From assembly GCF_002797435.1 (NCBI RefSeq), contig NZ_PGEN01000001.1, positions 1,734,501 to 1,798,500 of the forward strand: a DNA stretch of 64,000 nt. The letters are read 5' to 3'. The stretch comes from Sphingomonas koreensis (GTDB lineage Bacteria; Pseudomonadota; Alphaproteobacteria; Sphingomonadales; Sphingomonadaceae). Under the pieces are notes generated by a model. The model did not search any database. It was not told the origin of the DNA and saw only the letters and a list, made by a program, of their open reading frames with translations. A program made the translations under genes and the position numbers. Positions 9,631 to 17,768 of the stretch are shown here, piece by piece (positions within the stretch are counted from its first letter, which is position 1; each line of letters opens with the position of its first letter).

Positions 9631-9646
9631 ATAGCCCCAGGTTATG
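9631..9646. promoter_or_regulatory. Putative operator, copy 2 of the dgc palindrome
   Basis: ATAGCCCCAGGTTATG, a near-palindrome that matches 14 of 16 bases with a site upstream of dgcN at 11793. Its centre is 43 bases upstream of the centre of the CRP-like site. Together they suggest joint control of receptor 1 and the dgc genes by one regulator not identified here. Confidence 0.45.
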
Positions 9647-9742
9647 GCGGATTTCTGCGGGGTTATCGGGCTTCGCCCAAGCACAGACAGGCGCACGCGA
9701 CCTGTGTCGCGGCGCAACAAAAAGACCAGCAATCGCGTGGCC

Positions 9743-10717
9743 TTACCGGCCCCAGAACCCCGCTTCCGGCGGGTACATCAGCCCTTGCTCACCCATCCGG
9801 ATGCCGCCCGGCCGGTCCTCTGCGAGCCAGAGCGGCCCGTCGAGGTCGGCGCAATCGGCCTGAACTGCGACGCGGAACGCCGCGGCGATCGCGAGCGACG
9901 TCGAGATCATGCATCCGACCATCACGCCGAGCCCGCGCGCGCGCGCGCCGGCCAGAAGGTCGAGCGCCTCGGTCAGCCCGCCGGTCTTGTCGAGCTTGAT
10001 GTTGACCATCTGGTAGCGCGACGCGAGCCGGTCGAGATCGGCGGTGACATGGCAGGATTCGTCGGCGCAGGTCGGCACCAGCCCGCGGAACCCTTCAAGC
10101 GCGGCATCTTCTGCGGCGGGTAAGGGCTGCTCGAGAAATTCCACCTCCAGCTCGGCAAGCATCGGCTGAAGCGCTTCGACCTGCGCCATCGTCCATGCCT
10201 CGTTGGCATCGACCACCAGCCGCGACCCGGGCACTTCGGGACGGATCGCACGCAGGCACGCCTCGGGCTCGTTGCCGTCGACCTTGACCTTGACGATCGC
10301 CGCGCCGCGGATCTTCCGCGCTGCCGCCGCCATCGCCTCGGGCGTGTCGATGCCCAGCGTCAGCGCGGTGTGAACCGGCACGACCGCGATCGGCGGCGGC
10401 ACACTGCCCAGCTTCATCTCGAGATCCCACAGCGCGCTGTCGACCGCATTGCGGGCCGATCCGGGCGCCATCAGCGACCGCAGATCCTCACGCCCGGCGC
10501 CCTCCGCAATCGCAGCCTCGGCCGCGCGCAGCTGTTCGGTCACGCTCTCGACGCTCTCGCCGTACCGCGCGGTGACGGAGCCCTCGCCGCGTCCGGTCAC
10601 CCCGTCCTGCACGATCGACACAACCGCAAGGTCGATGGCCGTCCGTGCCCCGCGCGAGATGCGGAACGGCGTGTGCAGCGCGCGCTGCTCGATCCCCGCG
10701 GTTACAGTTCGAAGCAT
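9743..10717 (-). CDS. dgcA: N-acetyl-D-glutamate racemase-like enzyme (DgcA, enolase superfamily)
   Basis: 324 residues of the muconate-lactonising/dipeptide-epimerase branch of the enolase superfamily. Catalytic signature: VKVKV (KxK), VVDANEAW (Asp), FLEQPL (Glu), CADES (Asp/Glu) and NIKLDKTGG (second Lys). Older annotation would call it L-Ala-D/L-Glu epimerase. Its pairing with a DUF1611/DgcN gene matches the published D-glutamate pathway in which DgcN acetylates D-Glu and DgcA converts N-acetyl-D-Glu to N-acetyl-L-Glu. The start at 10717 overlaps the end of dgcN by 16 bases. A second copy lies at 23271. A cytoplasmic dipeptide epimerase remains the alternative. Confidence 0.8.
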   Translation of the reverse strand: MLRTVTAGIEQRALHTPFRISRGARTAIDLAVVSIVQDGVTGRGEGSVTARYGESVESVTEQLRAAEAAIAEGAGREDLRSLMAPGSARNAVDSALWDLEMKLGSVPPPIAVVPVHTALTLGIDTPEAMAAAARKIRGAAIVKVKVDGNEPEACLRAIRPEVPGSRLVVDANEAWTMAQVEALQPMLAELEVEFLEQPLPAAEDAALEGFRGLVPTCADESCHVTADLDRLASRYQMVNIKLDKTGGLTEALDLLAGARARGLGVMVGCMISTSLAIAAAFRVAVQADCADLDGPLWLAEDRPGGIRMGEQGLMYPPEAGFWGR

Positions 10718-11712
10718 TGGCCGAGCCGGTCGATGATCCGTCCGACGCCGTGCCGCACGGGATCGGCGCAGGGCAGCCCCAGCGCATCCTCGGCCGCGCG
10801 GCACGCGGTGATCGCCTCCGCATCGTCGAGCCCCTGCGTGTTGAGCGCGATGCCCACTGCGATGACATCGGGATTGGTCAGCCGCGCCGCTTCAAGATTG
10901 CGGTCGAGGCAGGTGCGCAGATCGGGCACGCGGTGCGTCTTCATATGGCGGATGATCTCGCGCCCGGCCTCATGGCAGAGCACCAGCGCATCCGCTTGCG
11001 CGCCGTGCAGCAGGCCGAGCGACACGCCCGCATAGGAAGGATGGAACAGCGACCCCTGTCCCTCGATCACATCCCAGCCACCATCCTCGCGCGCGGGCGA
11101 AAGCTGCTCGACCGATCCCGAGATGAAGTCCGCGACGACGGCATCGACGGGCATGCCCGATCCCGCGATCAGGATGCCGGTCTGGCCGGTGCCGCGGAAA
11201 TCCGCCGCGATGCCGCGCGCGCGCATCTCGCGCTCCAGCGCCAGCGTCGTGTACATCTTGCCGACCGAGCAATCGGTGCCGACGGTGAGCAGTCGCTTGC
11301 CCGCGCGGGGCGCGCCATTGCCGACCTTCAGCTCCTTGGGCGGCTCGCGCACGTCCCAGAGCGTCCGGCCGAGTTCGGCGGCGCGCGCGGCGATCTGCGG
11401 CTGATCCGACAGGCGTTCGTGCAACCCGCTGGCGATATCGAGTCCTGCCTCCATCGCAGCGATCACGTCCGCCACGGTCGCCGGCGCCATCACGCCGCCT
11501 GCATTGGCGACGCCGATCACCATCGTGCGCGCGCCCGCCGCGACGGCTTGCGCAAAGTCCATGTCCGGCACGCCAAGGTCGATCGGCGAACCGGGAGAAC
11601 GGACCTGGCCGACCGCCCATTCGGGCCGCCACACCGCGATACCGCGCGCCGTCTTGGCGGAAATCGGATCGGTCGCCTGGGCGATGTACAGCAGATAGGG
11701 CGGCTTGCTCAT
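10702..11712 (-). CDS. dgcN: D-glutamate N-acetyltransferase-like protein (DgcN, DUF1611)
   Basis: 336 residues, no signal peptide, DUF1611 family. A P-loop-like segment GTDCSVGKMYTT stands mid-protein and is followed by GTGQTGILIAG and the family block IEGQGSLFHPSYAG. Proteins of this family paired with DgcA are known to acetylate D-glutamate using acetyl-CoA. It is first in the minus-strand operon and overlaps dgcA by 16 bases. The upstream region is shared with a divergent glutamate-type symporter gene and carries a palindrome repeated in front of TonB receptor 1. Function is by family and context. Confidence 0.8.
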   Translation of the reverse strand: MSKPPYLLYIAQATDPISAKTARGIAVWRPEWAVGQVRSPGSPIDLGVPDMDFAQAVAAGARTMVIGVANAGGVMAPATVADVIAAMEAGLDIASGLHERLSDQPQIAARAAELGRTLWDVREPPKELKVGNGAPRAGKRLLTVGTDCSVGKMYTTLALEREMRARGIAADFRGTGQTGILIAGSGMPVDAVVADFISGSVEQLSPAREDGGWDVIEGQGSLFHPSYAGVSLGLLHGAQADALVLCHEAGREIIRHMKTHRVPDLRTCLDRNLEAARLTNPDVIAVGIALNTQGLDDAEAITACRAAEDALGLPCADPVRHGVGRIIDRLGQCFEL

Positions 11713-11792
11713 AGGTGATTGGATTCCCCGAAAGATGATCGGGTTGAACGGGAAAGCGCCGGTTTCGCCAATAGAAAATAGCGGGCCGGGCC

Positions 11793-11808
11793 ATAGCCCC
11801 GGGCTATG
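11793..11808. promoter_or_regulatory. Putative operator, copy 1 of the dgc palindrome
   Basis: ATAGCCCCGGGCTATG sits within a 21-bp palindrome (11790-11810) in the 286-base divergent region between dgcN and the symporter gene. The same motif recurs at 9631. It could act on both divergent genes. Confidence 0.5.
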
Positions 11809-11963
11809 CCAGCCAGCCAAATATGTGCACGCTTCGCAACGGGCGACCCTTGCCTCGTGCCGGTCACTTCGTTCTACTGAAGCAACGTTCCGGTCGCGCC
11901 GCATGAGGACGCGGCACCCGCCAGCGAACGTCAACGACGAACCAGACAGAGGGGCCCCACAGC

Positions 11964-12002
11964 ATGAAGATTCAGTCGACCCAAGCGATGTGCCGCGCAT
12001 GA
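11964..12002 (+). CDS. Possible 12-residue leader peptide before the symporter gene
   Basis: A tiny reading frame (MKIQSTQAMCRA) starts at ATG 11964 behind GAGGGG and ends in an ATGA overlap with the symporter start at 11999, which has no good ribosome-binding site of its own. This arrangement would allow translational coupling. It could be chance. Confidence 0.25.
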   Translation: MKIQSTQAMCRA

Positions 12003-13255
12003 AGCTGGTGAACGCATGGTTCGCGACCGCGCTGTGGAAGCGCGTGGTTGCCGGTATGGTCCTTGGCCTGCTGCTCGCGCTGGTCTGGCCTGCCGCCGCG
12101 CCCAAGGTCGCGATCCTTGGCGAGCTGTTCGTCCGGCTGATCCGGATGCTGGTCGTGCCGATCGTCTTCATCAGCATCGCGTCGGGCATCACCGCGCTGG
12201 GCGATACAAGAAAGCTGGGATCGGTGGGGCTGCGCACCGTCGGGCTGTTCGCGCTGACGACGCTGACGGCGGTCGCGATCGGCATGACGGTAGGCATGCT
12301 GCTCGAGCCGGGCGTCGGTGCCAATGTCGGCGGCGGCGCCCCGCGCGAACTCGGCGCGGCCAAGACCGTCTATGAGCAGCTGGTCGGCATCATCCCGCTC
12401 AACATCCTTCAGGCGATGGTCGAGGGCGACATGCTCGCGATCCTGTTCGCCGCCACCCTGCTGGGCGCCGGGGTCATCGCCGCGGGCGATGCGGGCAGGC
12501 CGGTCGCAGGCTTCCTCCAGTCGCTGTCGGCGGTGCTGTTCCAGGTCATCCGCATCGTGATGGAGGTGACCCCGTTCGGCGTGTTCGCGCTGATCGCGGG
12601 CGCCGTCGCGGCCAATGGCCTGACGGTGTTCACGCATATCGGGCTGCTCGCCGCAGCGGTGGCGATCGCCTCGCTGCTCCAGATCCTGATCGTCCATTCG
12701 CCGCTGATACGCTGGGGCGCTGGCATGCCGGTGCCGCGTTTCTTCCGCAGCATTGCCGACGCGCTTGCGGTCGCCTTCTCGACCGCCTCCTCCTCGGCAA
12801 CCCTGCCCGTTGCGCTGCGCGTCGCCTGCGACCGGCTGAAGATCGACCGCGCGATCGCCTCCACCACGCTGCCGCTCGGCGCGAGCATCGGCAAGGACGG
12901 GACGGCGATGTATGTCGGGCTGCTCAGCGTCTTCGCGCTTCAGGCGTTCGGCGTGCAGATCGACGCGGGGGTGTTCCTGACCCTGTTGTTCGTCGGCGCG
13001 CTCACCGCGTTCGGTACTGCGCCGATCCCCTCGGCATCCTTGTTCATGCTGACCGCGGTGCTGCCCACCGTCGGCGTGACGCCCGAGCAGACCGCCTTGC
13101 TGGTCGGCTTCATCCTGCCGTTCGACCGGCTGCTCGACATGACCCGCACCGTCCCCAGCGCCTGCGCCAACCTGACCGTCTGCACGATCGTCGCGCGGAC
13201 CGAGGGGGCGATCGGGAACGAGCCGCACGCCGAAGTGGAGAGCACCGCCGCCTGA
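11999..13255 (+). CDS. Dicarboxylate/amino acid:cation symporter (DAACS family, GltP/DctA-like)
   Basis: 418 residues, strongly hydrophobic, of the glutamate/dicarboxylate symporter family in the inner membrane. Visible signatures are the serine-rich hairpin STASSSATLP and the TM7 loop. There the usual NMDGT reads GKDGT, an unusual change at a cation-coordinating spot. It diverges from dgcN, so import of D-glutamate for the DgcN-DgcA route is a natural guess. The start is ATG 11999, possibly coupled to a 12-codon leader. The gene ends convergently with the YkvI-type gene, with its stop codon in a hairpin loop. Confidence 0.85.
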   Translation: MKLVNAWFATALWKRVVAGMVLGLLLALVWPAAAPKVAILGELFVRLIRMLVVPIVFISIASGITALGDTRKLGSVGLRTVGLFALTTLTAVAIGMTVGMLLEPGVGANVGGGAPRELGAAKTVYEQLVGIIPLNILQAMVEGDMLAILFAATLLGAGVIAAGDAGRPVAGFLQSLSAVLFQVIRIVMEVTPFGVFALIAGAVAANGLTVFTHIGLLAAAVAIASLLQILIVHSPLIRWGAGMPVPRFFRSIADALAVAFSTASSSATLPVALRVACDRLKIDRAIASTTLPLGASIGKDGTAMYVGLLSVFALQAFGVQIDAGVFLTLLFVGALTAFGTAPIPSASLFMLTAVLPTVGVTPEQTALLVGFILPFDRLLDMTRTVPSACANLTVCTIVARTEGAIGNEPHAEVESTAA

Positions 13256-13266
13256 TGGCGGCGGTG
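13243..13266. terminator. Perfect hairpin at convergent gene ends
   Basis: CACCGCCGCC-TGAT-GGCGGCGGTG: a 10-bp perfect stem with a 4-base loop that contains the symporter stop codon. There is no U-tract. It may limit read-through from both converging genes. Confidence 0.45.
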
Positions 13267-13274
13267 CCGAAACC

Positions 13275-14381
13275 TCAGGCCGGGACCGGCTCGCCCCGCC
13301 CCCGCAACAGCCGCGCGACGCCGATCGTCAGCAGCGGGAGCACGAACACGATCAGCGTCGCGATCGCCATCGCGCGATAGCCGTTGGCGATCAGCGCGAC
13401 GAGGCCGATGGCGCTCGCGATGAACACCGATCCGATCGTCACCGCCGCGGGAACGGCGATGCGCACTGATTGCGGCATCGCCTTGCCGCGACGCTGATAG
13501 GCAGCATCGATCCGCGCATTGAATGCCTGGACGAAGCCGACGCTGCATTCGAGCAGCGCGAAGAACACCATGATCTGGAAGGCGAGGTGGAACAGCGGGC
13601 TGCCCAGCGCGTCGAGAACATAGTTGGACGGCAGCTCCTCGTTCACGATGCCCGGATAGAAGCCGACAAGGCAGACGAAGAAGGCGATCGCCGGGGCCAT
13701 GGCCAGCGGCCCCGCGAGCAGGCCGGAGACGACCGCGTCGCGCCCGCTGCGCAGATGCCGCAGCACGGGCAGGATCAGCACCGCGCCGATGACGTTGTAC
13801 GAGGCATAGGTGACCCCGCCCATGAACCAGCCCGTCGTCGGCACCGGCATCGCAAAGCCCGCGCGGATCTGCGGCGTGAACTGCCACAGCACCATCACCA
13901 GGAAGATCGCATAGACGCCATAGAGCAGGATCGAGACATATTTGAACACCGCCTCCGCCGCGCCCTGCCCCGCCGCGCACACCACCAGCACCGCACCGAC
14001 CAGCGCAAGCGTTCCGACGATGTGCGGCAATCCGAACATCGCCGCGCCGATCGCCCCCGCCGCCGATCCGAACACCGACAGGACCAGGATCAGGAAGCCG
14101 AAATAGATGATCTCGAACGCGATATCGAAACGGCCGAGCAAGGGACGGAAGAAGCTCTGATAGTCCGTCGCCCCGACCGCATAGGCGAAGCGGAAGGTGA
14201 TCGCGCAGATCACGCTCCACATCACCATCGCCAGCAGCATCCCCCACAGCCCGCCGACCGGACCCGTAGGCATGAAGAATTCGACCAGCTCGCGCCCGGT
14301 GGCGTAACCGCCCCCGATCACGACCGCCTTGAACGCGAATCCGGGGAGCAGGTAACGGTTGATCGTCGATACGGCACTCAC
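13275..14381 (-). CDS. YkvI-family membrane transporter
   Basis: 368 residues with about ten hydrophobic segments, resembling the YkvI/COG3949 family of inner-membrane proteins (amino-acid-transporter-like fold). N-terminal motif: VIGGGYATGRE. No substrate has been assigned to the family. It starts with GTG at 14381, overlapping the preceding fusion gene as GTGA and preceded by GAGGAG. It is last in a receptor-hydrolase-hydrolase/dipeptidase-transporter operon. From this I infer uptake of a freed amino acid or dipeptide, possibly a D-form. Confidence 0.75.
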   Translation of the reverse strand: MSAVSTINRYLLPGFAFKAVVIGGGYATGRELVEFFMPTGPVGGLWGMLLAMVMWSVICAITFRFAYAVGATDYQSFFRPLLGRFDIAFEIIYFGFLILVLSVFGSAAGAIGAAMFGLPHIVGTLALVGAVLVVCAAGQGAAEAVFKYVSILLYGVYAIFLVMVLWQFTPQIRAGFAMPVPTTGWFMGGVTYASYNVIGAVLILPVLRHLRSGRDAVVSGLLAGPLAMAPAIAFFVCLVGFYPGIVNEELPSNYVLDALGSPLFHLAFQIMVFFALLECSVGFVQAFNARIDAAYQRRGKAMPQSVRIAVPAAVTIGSVFIASAIGLVALIANGYRAMAIATLIVFVLPLLTIGVARLLRGRGEPVPA

Positions 14382-16681
14382 TTCTCAAGCTCCTCGAAAC
14401 TGCGATTGCCGATCGGGTATTGCTGCCACCCGTCCCGGTCGAAATGCCACCATTCCTGCGGGTATACGGTGAAGCCGTCGGCTTCCATCGCCCGGCGCAG
14501 CACTTCCCGCAGCCACCGCTGCTCGTCGCTGCCGCCGACATAGTTGGTATAGGACCGGCTCGACATTTCGTCGTAGCGGCCGGTGGTGATCATCGGCTTG
14601 CCCGTCGCAAGGTCGACCATGGTGAGGTCGACCGCCGCACCGCGATTGTGGCGCGAACCCTTGCTGGGATCGGCGACGAAGATGCGGCTGGCCGGCGGGG
14701 TCGCGTCCCAGAACATCTTGGTGACGTACCAGGGGCGATAGGCGTCATGGACCAGCAGGCCGAAGCCCTGCGGCGCAAGGCTCCGGTTGATCCGCGCCAT
14801 CGCCTCCGCCGCCGGACGTTGAAGAAACGCACCCGGCCGCTCGTAGATCTGCTGGCCGAGAAAGTTGTTGGTCCCGGCATAACGGATGTCGAGCCGGATC
14901 GCCGGATCGAGCGACTGCACCGCGACCAGATCGGACTTCACCTTCGGCTCGGCCTCGACCGGCGGGGTCGCGCGGCGCGCGCCCTCGCGCACCGTGTCGA
15001 TCCCTCCGGTCGCCATGACCTTGCGGATCGCCGCTTCACCCTCCGCGCCGAAGTCCCTGCGGGGAAAACGGATCGCGCCGAGCTTGGCGGCGGTGACCTT
15101 GCCCGCGGCATCGCGCTCGAAGGTCAGCGCCTCGAGCGGGTAGAGACCGTGATCCTTGGGGAAGGCATAGTGATCGGCGGCAATGCGCGTGAGCGGGAGC
15201 CAGTCGACCCATTCGACGCGGACATAGGGTTTGCCGTCGCGCTCATAGATGCGCAGCACGTTATAGTCCCAGCCATATTCGCCTATCAGCGCCGCAAGCT
15301 CGGCATTGGGCGGCGGCGGGCGGCGCCACTGCGCGCGGGTGAAGCGGCGCCCGTCGAGCTCGACCCAGCTCGCGTCGGGTGCGACCGCGACGCCGTCGCG
15401 CCACAGCTGCGCATCGTCGAGCACGTAGCGGTCGCCAATGCGGCGCAGTTCGCCCGCCAGCTCGGGCGCATCGAGCACCAGCCGCCCGTCGAACACGCGC
15501 AGATTGACGCTGTCGCCGCCATTCTCGAAGCGGCCGCTGAGGCGGATCGCTTCATCCCCGCTGATCGCATTGCTGCGCTGCCAGCCGGGCAGCGCCCTGC
15601 CCTCGCGCGCGGCGAGCCAGTTGCGCAGCGCGTGCGCGCCGATCCGCTGCGCGGCATTGCCGGCATCGACCGTCGCGAAGACGACAACGCCAATCCCCGC
15701 ATCGGGCATCAACTGCAGGCTGGCGACATGGCCATAGACCGCACCGCCATGGCCGACGGTGCGCTGGCCATCGAGCGTGCCCAGCCCAAAGCCGAGCCCG
15801 AAGCTGCGCGTGCCGGTCTTGCCGTACTGCTCGCGCCACATCTCGGCGAGCGTCGCGGGCTTGAGCACCGCGCCACCGCCATTGAGCATCGCACGGGCGA
15901 AGGCGCCGAGATCGGCGGTGTCGGTGTAGAGGCTGCCCGCGGCGGGCGTGCCGAGTTCGAGCGGCGGCGCCGGCCAGCGTCCACCGTCGAAGCTGTTCAT
16001 CTGGGAATATGCGACCGGTCCCTTGAGCGCACCGCGCTCGAACGCGCTCGCACCCATGCCCAGCGGGCGCAGCACCAGATCGGCCACCGCTTGCGCATAG
16101 GGCTTGCCCGAGACGCGGGCGACGACTTCGCCCACCACGGCGATGCCGGCGTTGGAATATTTGGTGATCGCGCCGGGTGCGGCGACCAGCCGGGTCGCAT
16201 TGAGGCTGGCGACGGCGTCGGCCTGCCCCTTGGCATCGCTATCGAAATAGTGACCGCGCGGCGCTTCGCGGACCAGTCCTGATCGGTGCGTCATCAGCTG
16301 GCGTAGCGTAATCGCGCCACCGAACGGGTTTTGCGGACGGAAGTCGGGAAGGTAGCGTGTCACCGGCGCGTCGAGATCGAGCTTGCCCTGCTCGACCAGC
16401 CGCATCACCGCAATGTCGGTGAACAGCTTGCTGACCGATCCGGCGCGGTAGAGCGTCGCAGGGGTGGCGGGCACCTTGCCATCGGCATCGGCATGGCCCC
16501 AGGCGCGCGACCAGACGACACCGCTGCGGTCGACCAGCGCGACCGCGATCGACGGGATTTCCTTGTCCGCCAGCTCGGCCTGTGCCGCCGCCTCGACCGA
16601 ACGCGTAACCGCCGCCAGCTCGGCAGGCTGAGCGGCGGCGGGCGCGGCGCAAACCACCGCCGCAACCAACAAGGCGCGCAT
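14378..16681 (-). CDS. Fusion of class C-type serine hydrolase and VanX-type D-Ala-D-Ala dipeptidase
   Basis: 767 residues with a signal peptide ending AAPAAAQ. Residues ~20-360 are a beta-lactamase-fold serine hydrolase: SVSK at 82-85, YSN at 175-177, HGG at 311-313. Residues ~370-570 are a linker/beta-rich region. Residues ~580-767 form a peptidase M15D domain: zinc ligands in SRHNRGAAVD (676-685) and EWWHFD (743-748). The protein could first release D-Ala-D-Ala-type ends and then split the dipeptide, in the periplasm. Its ATG shares one base with the stop of the class A-like gene upstream. The same frame stays open over that upstream gene, but this is antisense-like coding noise and not part of the protein. 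Confidence 0.85.
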   Translation of the reverse strand: MRALLVAAVVCAAPAAAQPAELAAVTRSVEAAAQAELADKEIPSIAVALVDRSGVVWSRAWGHADADGKVPATPATLYRAGSVSKLFTDIAVMRLVEQGKLDLDAPVTRYLPDFRPQNPFGGAITLRQLMTHRSGLVREAPRGHYFDSDAKGQADAVASLNATRLVAAPGAITKYSNAGIAVVGEVVARVSGKPYAQAVADLVLRPLGMGASAFERGALKGPVAYSQMNSFDGGRWPAPPLELGTPAAGSLYTDTADLGAFARAMLNGGGAVLKPATLAEMWREQYGKTGTRSFGLGFGLGTLDGQRTVGHGGAVYGHVASLQLMPDAGIGVVVFATVDAGNAAQRIGAHALRNWLAAREGRALPGWQRSNAISGDEAIRLSGRFENGGDSVNLRVFDGRLVLDAPELAGELRRIGDRYVLDDAQLWRDGVAVAPDASWVELDGRRFTRAQWRRPPPPNAELAALIGEYGWDYNVLRIYERDGKPYVRVEWVDWLPLTRIAADHYAFPKDHGLYPLEALTFERDAAGKVTAAKLGAIRFPRRDFGAEGEAAIRKVMATGGIDTVREGARRATPPVEAEPKVKSDLVAVQSLDPAIRLDIRYAGTNNFLGQQIYERPGAFLQRPAAEAMARINRSLAPQGFGLLVHDAYRPWYVTKMFWDATPPASRIFVADPSKGSRHNRGAAVDLTMVDLATGKPMITTGRYDEMSSRSYTNYVGGSDEQRWLREVLRRAMEADGFTVYPQEWWHFDRDGWQQYPIGNRSFEELEK

Positions 16682-17715
16682 TATTGCCCGCCCAGCAGAT
16701 AATGGTCGTAGGCGGTTCGCGCGATTTCGGCGATCACCCGCTCCTGCGTATCCACGCCTTTGGTGTCGCTCTTCACGAACACTGCGATGGCGAACTTGCT
16801 GCCGTCGGGCATCGTGACGATGCCGACATCGTTGGCGATGCTCATCAGCGTGCCGGTCTTGTGCGCGACCACCGTATTTTGGGGCAGCAGGCCCTTCAAA
16901 CGCTTCTCGCCCGTGATGCAGCGTTCCATGATATCGATCAGCACCTTGGTGCTCGACGCGCTCAGCGCCTTGCCCGACTGGATGACGGCGAGCAGCTGAA
17001 CCATCGCCTCGGGCGTGGAGGCGTCGCGCGGATCGTTGTTGAAGGGGATATTGGGAAGACGCTTCTGATCCATGTCGCGCTTCGACGGATCGGCTGCGAA
17101 GGCGCGGTCGATATTCTCGCGGAACGTCCCCGGCCCGGGGGTGATGCCGAGTGCGCGGTAGATCAGCCGCGCGGTATCGGCATCGATGCGCTGACCGCTG
17201 GTGACGCCGACCTTGCGCAGCCAGGCGGTGACCGCGGCCGGCCCGCCCGCCTGAGTGACCATCACATCGGTTGCGGTATTGTCGCTGCGCGTCAGCATCA
17301 GCTCGAGCAGATTGTGCACCGAGAGCGCAACGCCGGGATGCTTCATCTGCTCGGCGATCCCGGCCGACTGGACCCACACCGCCGGATCGACGGTGACCAT
17401 CGTGTCGAGCTTGAAATCTCCCTTGTCGATCCGCGCGAGAACGGCGCCCGCGACCGCGATCTTGAAGGTGCTGGCCATCGGGAAGGTCTGGCCGGCGTTG
17501 AGCGTGTAGACCGGTCCGCCGCCGATCCGCTGTACCGCCACCCCGACGGTGCCGTCGGTCTGTCTGGCGAGCAGGGCAAAGGCGGATTCGAGCTTCGCGG
17601 GTGCCGCCGGCGCCGGTGAGGCTTGGGCGCCGGCGGCGGGGATCAAAGGCGGTGCGGCGAGGCACAGTGCCGAAAGGGGGATTAGGAAACAGCCTCTCAG
17701 CAAACTCATACGCAC
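16681..17715 (-). CDS. Class A beta-lactamase-like serine hydrolase
   Basis: 344 residues with a signal peptide. Class A landmarks: STFK (82-85), SDN (144-146) and KTG (286-288). The segment aligned with the usual RxDRxExxLN omega loop reads RIDADTARLI, so the deacylating glutamate (Glu166) appears absent. A ~45-residue insert follows before DPRDASTP. A standard beta-lactamase role is therefore doubtful; a D,D-peptidase or esterase is possible. GTG 17715 is preferred because GGGGAG stands 7 bases before it; ATG 17709 is the alternative. It follows TonB receptor 2 by 53 bases. Confidence 0.8.
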   Translation of the reverse strand: MRMSLLRGCFLIPLSALCLAAPPLIPAAGAQASPAPAAPAKLESAFALLARQTDGTVGVAVQRIGGGPVYTLNAGQTFPMASTFKIAVAGAVLARIDKGDFKLDTMVTVDPAVWVQSAGIAEQMKHPGVALSVHNLLELMLTRSDNTATDVMVTQAGGPAAVTAWLRKVGVTSGQRIDADTARLIYRALGITPGPGTFRENIDRAFAADPSKRDMDQKRLPNIPFNNDPRDASTPEAMVQLLAVIQSGKALSASSTKVLIDIMERCITGEKRLKGLLPQNTVVAHKTGTLMSIANDVGIVTMPDGSKFAIAVFVKSDTKGVDTQERVIAEIARTAYDHYLLGGQ

Positions 17716-17768
17716 ACCCGGTCTCCCCGTTCGATGTTGTTCTTTGGTCTTGTTCGCTGATGTCCGGA

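Noticed and set aside
7764..9863. Long plus-strand open frame opposite TonB receptor 1
   Set aside because: It mirrors the receptor codons on the other strand, a normal effect of high GC third positions; the translation is Arg/Asp-rich with no domain.
16682..17665. Open frame continuing upstream of the serine hydrolase/dipeptidase fusion, which would give a 1095-residue protein
   Set aside because: It lies over the class A beta-lactamase-like gene in another frame, has an arginine/histidine-rich low-complexity translation and lacks motifs. The fusion protein starts with a signal peptide at 16681.
16681..17715. Reading the class A-like gene and the VanX-type domain as an antibiotic-resistance cassette
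   Set aside because: No VanH, VanA, VanR or VanS partners and no mobile element. The class A-like protein lacks Glu166 and the genes sit in a TonB receptor operon with a transporter.
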